Shown here piece after piece: positions 45,023 through 53,346 of a stretch of 64,000 nt of DNA (the stretch's first letter is position 1; every line of letters begins with the position of its first letter). The stretch is from Rhodospirillales bacterium. Lineage in GTDB: Bacteria > Pseudomonadota > Alphaproteobacteria > Reyranellales > Reyranellaceae. Location: the NCBI GenBank assembly GCA_009377525.1, contig WHTW01000004.1, forward strand, positions 43,549 through 107,548, given 5' to 3'. The position numbers were made by a program, and so were the translations under genes. The notes under the pieces are model-generated. The model had not been told where the DNA came from. It ran no database searches and saw only the letters and a program-made list of their open reading frames with translations.

Positions 45023-46204
45023 ATGCCCAGGCCGGACGACCTGCAATTCAACATGTTTCACTTCATGCCTTATATCCACCTGCCGGAGGATCATAAGAAG
45101 TATGAATCCGTCTGGGTCGATTTTCCCAACTCGATCTACGACCCAGTGAAAGGCAACAAGCTCTACACGCGCTACCTGCGCGAAATGGTGCTGGCCGACA
45201 AGCTGGGCTTCGACGGGCTGGTCGTCAACGAGCATCATTCGACATCCTACAGCATGATGCCGGCGCCGAGCCTGATCGCCGCCGCGCTGATCCCGCAGAC
45301 CACGCGGGCCAAGCTGTGCGTCTTCGGCACGCCGCTTAACCTCGAGTACCCGCACCGCGTCGCCGAGGAGTACGGCATGCTGGACGTGATGTCGGGCGGC
45401 CGGCTCGAGGTCGCATTGCCGCTCGGCACCGGCATGGAATACTGGGTGAATCCGATCAACCCGGCGACGGCGCGGGCCCGCTTCCGCGAATCGATCGACA
45501 TCCTGCTCAAGGCCTGGCGCGAAGACGGACCGATGGCCTACGAGGGGGAATTCTACACCTACCGCTATCTCAACGTCTGGCCCAAGCCGTACCAGAAGCC
45601 ACATCCAAAGATGTATCTGGTCGGCACGGGCAGCCCGGAAACGATCCAGCTCGCCGCCGAGCTGGGCATGGGCTACTCGTCGGTGTTCGTGCCGATCAGC
45701 AGACAGATGCAGGCGCTCGCCGATTTGCGCGAACAGTCGCCGAAATACGGCCATGCCTTCACGCGCGACAAGGCGATCATCGGTGTCATGTGCTATGTCG
45801 CCGAGACGAAGGAGAAGGCCGAGCAGGAGTGGATGGAGCACCTGTTCTTCTTCTTCAAGGACGCGTTGCGCACGACGCCGCGTTATCTCGTGCCGCCGGG
45901 CTACGTCACGCCGGCGGAGTTCCGCAAGCGCATCTCCGGCCCGAACCTGCACGGCGATCTCTCCTGGGATGCACTGACGCAGCAATTCTTCGTGGTCTGC
46001 GGCACGCCCGACATGGTCGCCGAATCCATTTCCACATGGGCCAACGAGGCGCAATCCAGCCGCATCAACTGCTTCCTGCATCTCGGCACCATGCCGCACT
46101 GGATGACGGTCAAGAACATGACCCTGTTTGCCGAGGAAGTGATCCCGCAGCTGCGCAGCAAGGCGCCCGAGTTGCAGGACACGCTGCCGAAGGCAGCCGA
46201 GTAA
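45023..46204 (+). CDS. Luciferase-like (LLM class) flavin-dependent monooxygenase
   Basis: 393 residues. Bacterial-luciferase-type TIM barrel using reduced FMN. Family features are LADKLGFDGLVVNEHHSTSY, TPLNLEYPHRVAEEYGMLD, MSGGRLEVALPLGTG and PYQKPHPKMYLVGTGSPET. Such enzymes perform monooxygenations including type II Baeyer-Villiger reactions and need a separate flavin reductase, which is not in the window. Divergent from the IclR gene with a shared operator, and followed after 12 bases by an alpha/beta hydrolase, an arrangement that would suit ketone oxidation to an ester and its hydrolysis; this is inference. Confidence 0.87.
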   Translation: MPRPDDLQFNMFHFMPYIHLPEDHKKYESVWVDFPNSIYDPVKGNKLYTRYLREMVLADKLGFDGLVVNEHHSTSYSMMPAPSLIAAALIPQTTRAKLCVFGTPLNLEYPHRVAEEYGMLDVMSGGRLEVALPLGTGMEYWVNPINPATARARFRESIDILLKAWREDGPMAYEGEFYTYRYLNVWPKPYQKPHPKMYLVGTGSPETIQLAAELGMGYSSVFVPISRQMQALADLREQSPKYGHAFTRDKAIIGVMCYVAETKEKAEQEWMEHLFFFFKDALRTTPRYLVPPGYVTPAEFRKRISGPNLHGDLSWDALTQQFFVVCGTPDMVAESISTWANEAQSSRINCFLHLGTMPHWMTVKNMTLFAEEVIPQLRSKAPELQDTLPKAAE

Positions 46205-46216
46205 GGGAGCTCTGCG

Positions 46217-46981
46217 ATGACCAGCTTCGCGCGCGAGGAAGTCACCATCGGCGGGGTCAAGACCGTCTACCTGACTGCCGGTTCCGGCGAGCCGCTGCTG
46301 TTCCTCCATGGTGGTGGCACGTTCCATGGATTCGAGTTCGCCAAGCCATGGACCAAGAATTTCAAGGTCCTGTTGCCTTATCATCCGGGCTTTGGCCAGT
46401 CAGGCGACGACCCCGGGCTGTCGTCGATCCAGGACTATGTGATGCACTACATCGAGCTGCTGGATCACCTCGGCCTCGACAAAGTGAACCTGGTCGGTTT
46501 CTCGCTTGGCGGCTGGCTGGCGGCCAGCTTCGCGACCCAGCACGCCAGGCGCATCAAGAAGCTCGTGCTGGTGGCGCCGGCTGGCCTGCGCATCAAGGAG
46601 GCGCCAACGGTCGATCTGTTTCGGATTCCCGGCGAGAAGATCCCGGAAATGCTGGTCTACGATTTCGAGGTGATCAAGCCGCACCTGCCGGCCGGCTTCG
46701 ACGTCGACTTCACCGTCGAGCGTTTCCGCGAGATCACCACCGTGGCCCGCATCGCTTGGGAACGCCTGCACGATCCCAAGCTGCCGCGCTGGCTGCACCG
46801 GGTGAAGGTGCCCACGTTGCTGGTCTACGGCGAGGAGGATCGCATCGTGCCGGCGGCGCAGGGACCGCACTGGGCGAGACTGATCCCGGGCGCGACGGTA
46901 AAGACGTTTCCCAAGGCAGGCCACCTTGTGCTGGACGAGAGGCCGGAGGCGGTGGAGGCGGTGCAGCGCTTCCTGCAGTGA
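46217..46981 (+). CDS. Alpha/beta hydrolase, ester or C-C bond hydrolase type
   Basis: 254 residues. N-terminal LLFLHGGGTFHGFEF (oxyanion region), nucleophile elbow GFSLGG (94-99, Ser96), acid in VYGEEDRIVP and His in KAGHLVLDERP. GGGAAGGG-like HGGG plus GFSLGGW resembles esterases and meta-cleavage-type hydrolases. It is cotranscribed with the luciferase-like monooxygenase (12-base gap, AAGGGAG before the start), so it probably hydrolyses that enzyme's product. Confidence 0.85.
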   Translation: MTSFAREEVTIGGVKTVYLTAGSGEPLLFLHGGGTFHGFEFAKPWTKNFKVLLPYHPGFGQSGDDPGLSSIQDYVMHYIELLDHLGLDKVNLVGFSLGGWLAASFATQHARRIKKLVLVAPAGLRIKEAPTVDLFRIPGEKIPEMLVYDFEVIKPHLPAGFDVDFTVERFREITTVARIAWERLHDPKLPRWLHRVKVPTLLVYGEEDRIVPAAQGPHWARLIPGATVKTFPKAGHLVLDERPEAVEAVQRFLQ

Positions 46982-47073
46982 GGTGCCAACGGGGTGCAAC
47001 GGGGCGGGCACATCGCCGCAACCGCCGTGAGAGGCCGAGGAGGAAGTTGCCGCCCCTGCCGGACCTTCGATGC

Positions 47074-48249
47074 TCACGCCGCCAGCTCCAGAATCTCCAT
47101 CACCTGCTCGGGGCCGGCGATCGGGCGCGGATTGTTGAGCACGGCCCGGTCGTGCATCGATTTCTCGGCGATCTCGCGGAAACGGTCGCGGCCCACGCCG
47201 ACGGCCGCCAGCCGCCCCGGCAGGCCGAGCGACTGCACCAGGCCGGCCACCAGATCGGCCGCCGGCACGTCGGGCTTGCCAAACGCATCGCTCACCCGGC
47301 TCTGCCGTTCAGCGTTGGCCGGCAGGTTCCAGCGCAGCACCGAGGGCAGCATCACGCAGGAGGTGTGGCCATGCGGCACGTGGCAGGCGGCGCCCAGCAC
47401 GTGGCCGATGCCGTGGCTGGCGCCGGTGCCGACGCCCGAGGTACCGGCGCCGATCGACAGCCACATGCCGAACTGCAGATCGAGCCGCGTCGGCATGTCG
47501 TCGGGCTGTGCCGCATGGGCAGGCAACGCCTTGGTCAAGAGCTTCAGCGCTTCGGTCGCCGTGCCCAGCACGAAGGGGTGAGCCTGATGCGAGCACAGCC
47601 GCTCGACTGCATGATCGACCGCCTTGATCCCGGTCGACAGCATCAGGTCCATCGGCGTGGCGAGCGTCGCCGCCGGATCGAGCACGATGACGCGCGGCAC
47701 GACCAGGCGATGGCCAAAGCTTTCCTTGATGCCGTGTCGAGGGTCGCTGATGCCGGCGAAGGGGTTGAACTCTGCCGCCGACAGCGTGGTCGGCACGGCG
47801 ACCATGCGGACGGCATCGGCCGGCGGCCTGATCGCCTCCGATGGCGGGGCGTGTCCCTCCTTCGGCCGGCCGGCGCGATAGAGGTCGAGAGCCTCGATCG
47901 TCATCGCGCCCTGCCACAGCGCGATCAGCATCACCTTGGTGGCATCGATGACCGAGCCGCCGCCGACGGCGACGATGAGATCGGCGCCGACTTCGCGCGC
48001 GAGCTTCGCCCCCTCGATGACGCACGGCCGTGGCGAATGGGCGGTGATGCCCGAATAGACTCCGACATAGCGATCGCCCAGGTCGCGGATCACGTCGGCC
48101 AGCAACGCGCTCTGCGCCACCGACTTCGAGGTCGTGACGAACACGCGCTTGGCGCCCAGGCGTTCAGCCTCGGCGCGCAGCACCGGCCCCGCCGGCTTGC
48201 CGTAGACGACGCGCTCGATGTCCTGATGGCCGTGAATTCCGCTGAGCAT
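47074..48249 (-). CDS. Iron-type alcohol dehydrogenase, maleylacetate reductase-like
   Basis: 391 residues from the ATG at 48249 (GAGGGG upstream). NAD(P) site VGGGSVIDATKV and LVVAVPTTLSAAEFNPF-type segment are typical of group III dehydrogenases. In the metal-binding helix the usual Asp of GxDALxHAxE is Lys here (GIKAVDHAVE); maleylacetate reductases have Asn at this place (GINAIAHAVE) and need no metal, so the change supports a maleylacetate-reductase-like enzyme. GASHGIGHVLGAACHVPHGH follows. Maleylacetate is the expected end product of hydroquinone cleavage, which fits the island. Confidence 0.8.
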   Translation of the reverse strand: MLSGIHGHQDIERVVYGKPAGPVLRAEAERLGAKRVFVTTSKSVAQSALLADVIRDLGDRYVGVYSGITAHSPRPCVIEGAKLAREVGADLIVAVGGGSVIDATKVMLIALWQGAMTIEALDLYRAGRPKEGHAPPSEAIRPPADAVRMVAVPTTLSAAEFNPFAGISDPRHGIKESFGHRLVVPRVIVLDPAATLATPMDLMLSTGIKAVDHAVERLCSHQAHPFVLGTATEALKLLTKALPAHAAQPDDMPTRLDLQFGMWLSIGAGTSGVGTGASHGIGHVLGAACHVPHGHTSCVMLPSVLRWNLPANAERQSRVSDAFGKPDVPAADLVAGLVQSLGLPGRLAAVGVGRDRFREIAEKSMHDRAVLNNPRPIAGPEQVMEILELAA

Positions 48250-48265
48250 GGGATACCCCTCATGT

Positions 48266-48325
48266 CGGAGCGCGGACCTCCAGGTCCGCTCAAAATCATG
48301 ATGCGGACCTGGAGGTCCGCGCTCC
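48266..48325. repeat. Dispersed palindromic repeat, family I
   Basis: Arms 48267-48289 and 48303-48325 are a perfect 23-base inverted repeat, identical in arm sequence to the copy at 15034-15090 (GGAGCGCGGACC...GGTCCGC), with a 13-base loop. It lies between the divergent maleylacetate-reductase-like and CoA-transferase genes, 17 bases from the former's start codon. Confidence 0.9.
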
Positions 48326-48376
48326 CATGACCGTATCGACACCCCGGGCCATGGTCTATAACGCCCGCTCTCAAGC

Positions 48377-49588
48377 ATGTCCGAGGAGTGGAACGAGATG
48401 CCGGGGGCGTTGGAAGGGCTGAAAGTCGTCGATCTGTCGCGGGTGCTGGGCGGGCCGTATTGCGCCCAGATGCTGGCCGATCACGGCGCCGAGGTGATCA
48501 AGATCGAGCCGCCGCAGGGCGACGAGACCAGGCTGTGGGGTCCGCCGTTCGACCAGGAGGGCATCTCCGCCTACTTCGCCGGCATCAACCGCAACAAGCG
48601 CACGGTGGCGCTCGACCTCTCGAAGGCGGAAGGCCGCGAGGTGCTGCTGAAGCTGCTCGAGACGGCCGACGTGCTGATCGAGAATTTCAAGACCGGCACC
48701 ATGGAGAAGTGGGGCATCGGTTACGAAGTCCTGTCGCAGAAGTTCCCGCGCCTGGTCCATGCGCGGGTCTCGGGCTTCGGCGCCGACGGCCCACTGGGCG
48801 GCTTCCCGGGCTATGACGCGATGGTGCAGGCTTCGGCCGGCCTGGTCTCGGTCAACGGCGCGCCCGAGGCGGGTCCGGTGCGCATCGGCGTACCGGTGGT
48901 CGACCTGTCGACCGGCATGAACGCCTGCATGGGAATCCTGATGGCGCTCTACGAGCGCAACCGCTCAGGCCAAGGCCAGTTCGTCGACGCCACGCTCTAC
49001 GACAGCGCCGTGGCGCTGCACCAGCCGCACGCACCGAACTACTTCATGGCCGGCCTGAAACCCAAGCTCTACGGCAACAGTCACGGCAATCTCGCGCCCT
49101 ACGCCAACTTCCCGACCAAGGGCCGCAACATCGTGATCGGCGCCGGCAATGACGGGCAGTTCCGCAAGCTCGCGCAAATGCTGGGCAAGCCCGAGCTGGC
49201 CGACGACCCGCGCTTCAAGACCAACAAGGACCGCGTCGCCCATCGTGAGGAGCTCGAAGCCGAGCTCAGGGCGCTGACCAAGGACCGCAACGGCGAGGAA
49301 TTCGCCAACGAACTGATGCAGAACGGCGTGCCGTCGGGCGCGGTGATGGAAGTGCCCGACGTCATGGAGCATCCGCACACCAAGCACCGCAACATGGTCT
49401 GGGAGAAGGACGGCTGGCGCAATGTCGGCAACCCGGTGAAGCTCTCGCGCACGTCGGCCAGCCCGCGCAGCAAGCCCAGGACCTTCGGCGCCGATACGCG
49501 CAAGGTGCTTGGTGAAGTGGGCTACACGGCGGCCGAGATCGACGGGCTGCTCGCCGCGGGCGTGGCTTTCACCGAGATCCGGAAGTAG
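48377..49588 (+). CDS. CaiB/BaiF-family (class III) CoA transferase
   Basis: Up to 403 residues; the ATG at 48398 (GAGGAG upstream) is the likelier start because homology begins at ALEGLKVVDLSRVLGGPY. Transfers CoA between carboxylates. Class III hallmarks are YCAQMLADHGAEVIKIEPP, ETADVLIENFKTGTMEKWG, the catalytic Asp in GGFPGYDAMVQASAGL, and GQFVDATLYDSAVAL. It precedes the DECR-like reductase by 2 bases, so the pair probably activates and reduces an unsaturated acid. Confidence 0.9.
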   Translation: MSEEWNEMPGALEGLKVVDLSRVLGGPYCAQMLADHGAEVIKIEPPQGDETRLWGPPFDQEGISAYFAGINRNKRTVALDLSKAEGREVLLKLLETADVLIENFKTGTMEKWGIGYEVLSQKFPRLVHARVSGFGADGPLGGFPGYDAMVQASAGLVSVNGAPEAGPVRIGVPVVDLSTGMNACMGILMALYERNRSGQGQFVDATLYDSAVALHQPHAPNYFMAGLKPKLYGNSHGNLAPYANFPTKGRNIVIGAGNDGQFRKLAQMLGKPELADDPRFKTNKDRVAHREELEAELRALTKDRNGEEFANELMQNGVPSGAVMEVPDVMEHPHTKHRNMVWEKDGWRNVGNPVKLSRTSASPRSKPRTFGADTRKVLGEVGYTAAEIDGLLAAGVAFTEIRK

Positions 49589-49590
49589 CC

Positions 49591-50445
49591 GTGTTCCAGC
49601 CCGACCTGCTCAAGGGCAAACGCATCCTGGTCACCGGCGGCGGCACCGGTCTCGGCCGCTCGATGGCGCATCGCTATCTCGAGCTCGGCGCCAACGTCGT
49701 GATCTGCGGCCGGCGCGAGGACGTGTTGAAGCAGACGGCCGAGGAGCTTGCCAAGGAGACCGGCGGCGAAATCGAGACCGCGGGCTGCGACGTGCGCGTG
49801 CCCGACGCCGTCGAGGCCATGATGGACACGATCTGGGCCAAGCGGCCGCTCGACGTCCTGGTCAACAACGCGGCGGGCCAGATCCTGGCGCAGACCCACA
49901 AGATGTCGACTCGCGCCATCGATGCGGTGCTGGGCATCGTGCTGCACGGCTCGGCCTACTGCACCGTCGCGGCTGGGCGGCGCTGGATCGACCAGGGGCT
50001 GCGCGATCGCGTGGTGATGTCGATCCTCACCGTGTCCTCGCTGACGGGCGCGCCCTTCACCGTGCCGTCGGCCATGGCCAAGGCGGGCGTCTTGGCCATG
50101 ACCAGGAGCCTCGCCGTCGAATGGGGACCCAAGGGCATCCGGACCTGCGCGATCGTGCCCGGCCCCTTCCCCACCGAGGGCGCGTGGAGCCGGCTGATGC
50201 CCAAGGAGCGCGGCGGCAACGAGGCACTGGTCAAGACCATCCCACTGCGGAGGGTCGGCGAGCACGCCGAGCTCGCCAATCTCGCAGCCTTCCTGGTGAG
50301 CGACGGCGCGGCCTACATCAACGGCGATGCGATCGTCATCGACGGCGGCAAGATGCTGCAATCGGGCGGCGGCGGGGCCAACACCCAGGCGATGATCGAC
50401 TGGACCGACGAGCAGTGGGAGGCGATCCGGCCGAAGCGGCAGTGA
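49591..50445 (+). CDS. SDR-family enoyl-CoA reductase, 2,4-dienoyl-CoA reductase (DECR)-like
   Basis: 284 residues from GTG 49591. TGGGTGLG and VNNAAGQ mark the cofactor site. As in DECR-type enzymes, the Tyr of the usual Tyr-x-x-x-Lys is missing while Lys stays (PSAMAKAGVLAMTRSLAVEW). GPFPTEGAWSRLMP and HAELANLAAFLVSDGAAYIN also match the DECR group. It would use NADPH to reduce a dienoyl-CoA. It forms an operon with the CoA transferase upstream. Confidence 0.83.
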   Translation: MFQPDLLKGKRILVTGGGTGLGRSMAHRYLELGANVVICGRREDVLKQTAEELAKETGGEIETAGCDVRVPDAVEAMMDTIWAKRPLDVLVNNAAGQILAQTHKMSTRAIDAVLGIVLHGSAYCTVAAGRRWIDQGLRDRVVMSILTVSSLTGAPFTVPSAMAKAGVLAMTRSLAVEWGPKGIRTCAIVPGPFPTEGAWSRLMPKERGGNEALVKTIPLRRVGEHAELANLAAFLVSDGAAYINGDAIVIDGGKMLQSGGGGANTQAMIDWTDEQWEAIRPKRQ

Positions 50446-50450
50446 CGCTC

Positions 50451-51650
50451 CTACGCCGGGTGATCAGGCGCCCGTATGATCATGCGATAGCAGTCAAGGC
50501 TTCGGCTCAGGAACTCGTAGGCAGCGCCCCAGAGGTACAGTCGGAACCGCCGGTAATTGAACTCGCCGAAGCGTTCGATCACGAACTGGCGATTGGCGTC
50601 GAAGTTCCGGGCCCATTGCTGGAACGTCAGGAAGTAACTCTGCCGATCGCTGAATATCTCCAGCACTTCGAGGCGCGTCTTCGCCAATTGCTCGAGGAAA
50701 TCATGGAGAACGAGAAAAGAATGATTGCCGCCGTAGATGTACTTCACCATGAAAGACGAAAGTTCATATTTCTTGGTGCAGGCGCTGCCGTCCAGGAAGA
50801 TGCGCCCGCCCGGTCTTATGAGTGACGCAAATTTCTGGAGAACTTGCTGATAATCGGGAAGGTGCTCGATAACGCCCATGATGACGATCGCGTCGTACTT
50901 TCGATCGGTCGTGTATTCCAGGAGATCGGCGTTGATCAGCTCCCAATCGCGCCCAAGTTGCTTCGCTCTTTTCTCGAGATACTCGATCGACACTCTCGAG
51001 ATCGTGATGCCTGTGCATTTGATGCCGCGCGCTGACGCGTACTCGAACCACGCTCCCCATCCCGGCCCGATTTCAAGTATGTGGTCGCCAGGCTTCAGCT
51101 GGCAGTGCTGGAAGCAGTAGTCGAACTTTCGCAATGTGGCGACGTCGAGCGTCTCACCCGCTTCCAGGTAGACGCCCTGCGTGTAGCAAGGTGTTTTCGG
51201 GTCGAGAAAGCTCAGGAAGAATTCCGGATCGATGTCGTAGTGAGCCGTGATCGCCTGACGGTTCGTATGCACCTGCCCGAACAATAGCGGCTGGATGAAC
51301 CGCCATGCGGCCGTGATGAGATGGAAATCCTTCATCGACTGCCGCAACTCGAACGGGCGCAGCATGTCGCCTTCCAGATCGATGTCGCCCCGCAAGTACG
51401 CGTCGGCTATGAGCCCTTCGTCGGTACTTGCGATCGCCCGCAGGCCACGCTTGTTGTTGAGCCTCACGGTGAAAGTTGGCTGTCCCCGCCCGAAATGCTG
51501 AACGGCACCGTCGGGAAGAACGACTTCGAATGGTACCGCTACGTCGGAAAACTGGCTCGCGAAGCGCCCAAGCAACGACGATCCTCCGCGGGCACGAAGC
51601 CTCGCGCCGTCAGTGGCCGCCGTTGCAGGTGTCCCGGCTCTTTCGGTCAT
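50451..51650 (-). CDS. Cyclopropane-fatty-acyl-phospholipid synthase-like methyltransferase
   Basis: About 399 residues from the ATG at 51650; an in-frame ATG at 51668 is an alternative. An N-terminal lipid-associated domain (TVRLNNKRGLRAIASTDEGL, AYLRGDIDLEGDM) is followed by the SAM methyltransferase core: ITAHYDIDPEFFLSFLD, CYTQGVYLEAGETLD, LEIGPGWGAWFEYASARG, IMGVIEHLPDYQQVL. These are the CFA synthase/mycolic-acid-cyclase family patterns. It methylates or cyclopropanates membrane lipid chains. It is convergent with the DECR-like gene, only 5 bases apart. Confidence 0.87.
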   Translation of the reverse strand: MTERAGTPATAATDGARLRARGGSSLLGRFASQFSDVAVPFEVVLPDGAVQHFGRGQPTFTVRLNNKRGLRAIASTDEGLIADAYLRGDIDLEGDMLRPFELRQSMKDFHLITAAWRFIQPLLFGQVHTNRQAITAHYDIDPEFFLSFLDPKTPCYTQGVYLEAGETLDVATLRKFDYCFQHCQLKPGDHILEIGPGWGAWFEYASARGIKCTGITISRVSIEYLEKRAKQLGRDWELINADLLEYTTDRKYDAIVIMGVIEHLPDYQQVLQKFASLIRPGGRIFLDGSACTKKYELSSFMVKYIYGGNHSFLVLHDFLEQLAKTRLEVLEIFSDRQSYFLTFQQWARNFDANRQFVIERFGEFNYRRFRLYLWGAAYEFLSRSLDCYRMIIRAPDHPA

Positions 51651-51744
51651 TTTGTTTACCCCGTTCATGATCTCAGCAGAATTCGTCGCCTTGGCATTCC
51701 CAAACGGTCGCCCGAGGGCAACATCACGGATGGGATGCAGAACA

Positions 51745-51872
51745 CTAGAGCGTTTTCCGATATGGTGGAACCGCTCGCGGTTCCACCATATCGGAAAAGC
51801 GCGCGCGGGAGATCGGAGTTTCAACGGGCACATTCCGTTCGGCTGATTCCAGCCGAACGGAATGTGCTCTAG
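51745..51872. repeat. MITE-like composite palindromic element, family II
   Basis: 128 bases bounded by CTAGAGC (51745-51751) and its complement GCTCTAG (51866-51872). It contains two hairpins: 21-base perfect arms 51753-51773 and 51778-51798 (begins TTTTCCGATATGG) with loop CTCG, and 17-base perfect arms 51828-51844 and 51851-51867 (begins GCACATTCCGTTCGG) with loop GATTCC. The second hairpin is related to the copy at 6391-6435. The wider interval 51669-52129 holds no gene I can support. Confidence 0.85.
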
Positions 51873-52129
51873 CTCAACCTTGGGAATGGTGCGATGCCCC
51901 TCCGGCTTGGTTTCGGCGGAGGCGGCACGGCGCGACAGCGAAGAAGGACAAGGTCGCTGTCTTGATTGTCCACCGCGCGGAGTTCTAGGCTTCATGGATA
52001 TTGCGGGGGAAGGGAGGTCCATGACTCCACCCGACATATCCGGGTGACGCGGCACCGGAACACGGCAGCAAGACCATTCACGGCATCACGCCGACCTCCT
52101 GGTGAAGCGGAGGGGGCCATGTCCCGAGC

Positions 52130-52160
52130 GAACCCCGCCCGCTGCCCGTGGGCGGGGTTC
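52130..52160 (-). terminator. Terminator-like hairpin after the AI-2E family gene
   Basis: GAACCCCGCCC (52130-52140) pairs perfectly with GGGCGGGGTTC (52150-52160) around a 9-base loop. It begins 5 bases beyond the stop codon of the minus-strand transporter gene at 52166. Strong GC stem; no clear U-tract follows. Confidence 0.65.
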
Positions 52161-52165
52161 CTTCG

Positions 52166-53248
52166 CTACGGCATCTCGGTCGCCTGCCGTCCGGCTATGA
52201 TCCAGGCCGTCACGAGCTCGTAGAAGACGGCGAGCACGACCGGCCCGATGAACAGACCGATCAACCCACCGGCCAGGGTCCCGCAGATCACGCCCGCCAG
52301 GATGACGACCATCGGCGTCTGCAGGCCGCGCGCCATCACCATCGGGCGCAGCACGTTGTCGACGAGCAGCAAGGGCGCCGTGTAGGCGGTGAAGACGGCG
52401 GCCGTCAGCGTCGGCAAGCTGAACCAGGCCCAGATGATCACCGGGATCATCACGATGTTGGGCCCGACCTGCACGATCGCCAGCACGAGACAGGCGAAGG
52501 TGAGGGCGCCGGCGAAGGGCACGCCCGCCGCCAGCATGCCGATGCCCAGCAGGGCGGACTGCAGGAGTGCGATGCCGATGACGCCCTGCGAGACGTTGCG
52601 GATGGTCGAGCCGGTGATGTCGAGGAAGCGGCGACCGCGGGCGTCGGCGACGCGATCGGCAAGGCCGCGCACCACGCCGGTCAGCGTCTCGGCATAGGCG
52701 AGCAGCACGCCGGCGACGATGATGGCGGCGGCAAACTGCAGGGTCTCGAGGGTCACGCCCGCGGCGATCCGGCCGATCCATCGGCCGACCGACGCGATCT
52801 GCGCGACATGGCCCGTCAGCAACAGACGCACATCCTCGTTGGCGTGAGCCCATAAGTCGTGGAGGCGCTGGCCAATCAACGGCCATTCGCGGATCGACTC
52901 CGGCGGCGACGGCAGCAAATGCCCGCCCTCGGCGAGAAGCTTCGAATAGCGTTCGAGCGTGTCGATCACCGAGATCGCCAGCAGGACGACAGGCAAGAGC
53001 AGGAGCGCGAGCAGGACGAGCGAAACGAGGGTTGCCGCCAATCCGCGGGGCAACCGCAGCCGCCGGCGCAGGACGGCGAATACAGGATGGACCGCGACCG
53101 CGAGGATCACCGCCCATGCCATCAACGGCATGATGGGGCGCAGCAGCACCAGGCTGACCCAGACCACCCCCGCAATCAGCGCGACGCGGACCGCCAGATC
53201 GACCGCGAACCGCGATACCTCCGCCCTGCCCTTGTCGGTGTCGATCAT
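52166..53248 (-). CDS. AI-2E family (TqsA/YdiK-like) membrane transporter
   Basis: 360 residues with about eight hydrophobic helices, including paired N-terminal helices (ALIAGVVWVSLVLLRPIM; MAWAVILAVAVHPVF) and the conserved C-terminal core LAIVQVGPNIVMIPVI, LVDNVLRPMVMARGLQTP and GTLAGGLIGLFIGPVVLAV. The family includes putative autoinducer-2 exporters and Na+/H+ antiporters, so the substrate is open. Divergent from the GMC oxidoreductase gene at 53347. Confidence 0.87.
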   Translation of the reverse strand: MIDTDKGRAEVSRFAVDLAVRVALIAGVVWVSLVLLRPIMPLMAWAVILAVAVHPVFAVLRRRLRLPRGLAATLVSLVLLALLLLPVVLLAISVIDTLERYSKLLAEGGHLLPSPPESIREWPLIGQRLHDLWAHANEDVRLLLTGHVAQIASVGRWIGRIAAGVTLETLQFAAAIIVAGVLLAYAETLTGVVRGLADRVADARGRRFLDITGSTIRNVSQGVIGIALLQSALLGIGMLAAGVPFAGALTFACLVLAIVQVGPNIVMIPVIIWAWFSLPTLTAAVFTAYTAPLLLVDNVLRPMVMARGLQTPMVVILAGVICGTLAGGLIGLFIGPVVLAVFYELVTAWIIAGRQATEMP

Positions 53249-53346
53249 CGCCCCCTCCCGCTATGCGAGTGGTCATTGTCGTCGATCGGTCGGCCCTTGT
53301 CGCCATCGCGGCAGATCGCCGATACTTGGCGATGGGAGGACCAGTC

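Noticed and set aside
51876..52129. Short open frames between the family II repeat and the AI-2E gene
   Set aside because: No start with a ribosome site, no domain, and composition unlike neighbouring genes.
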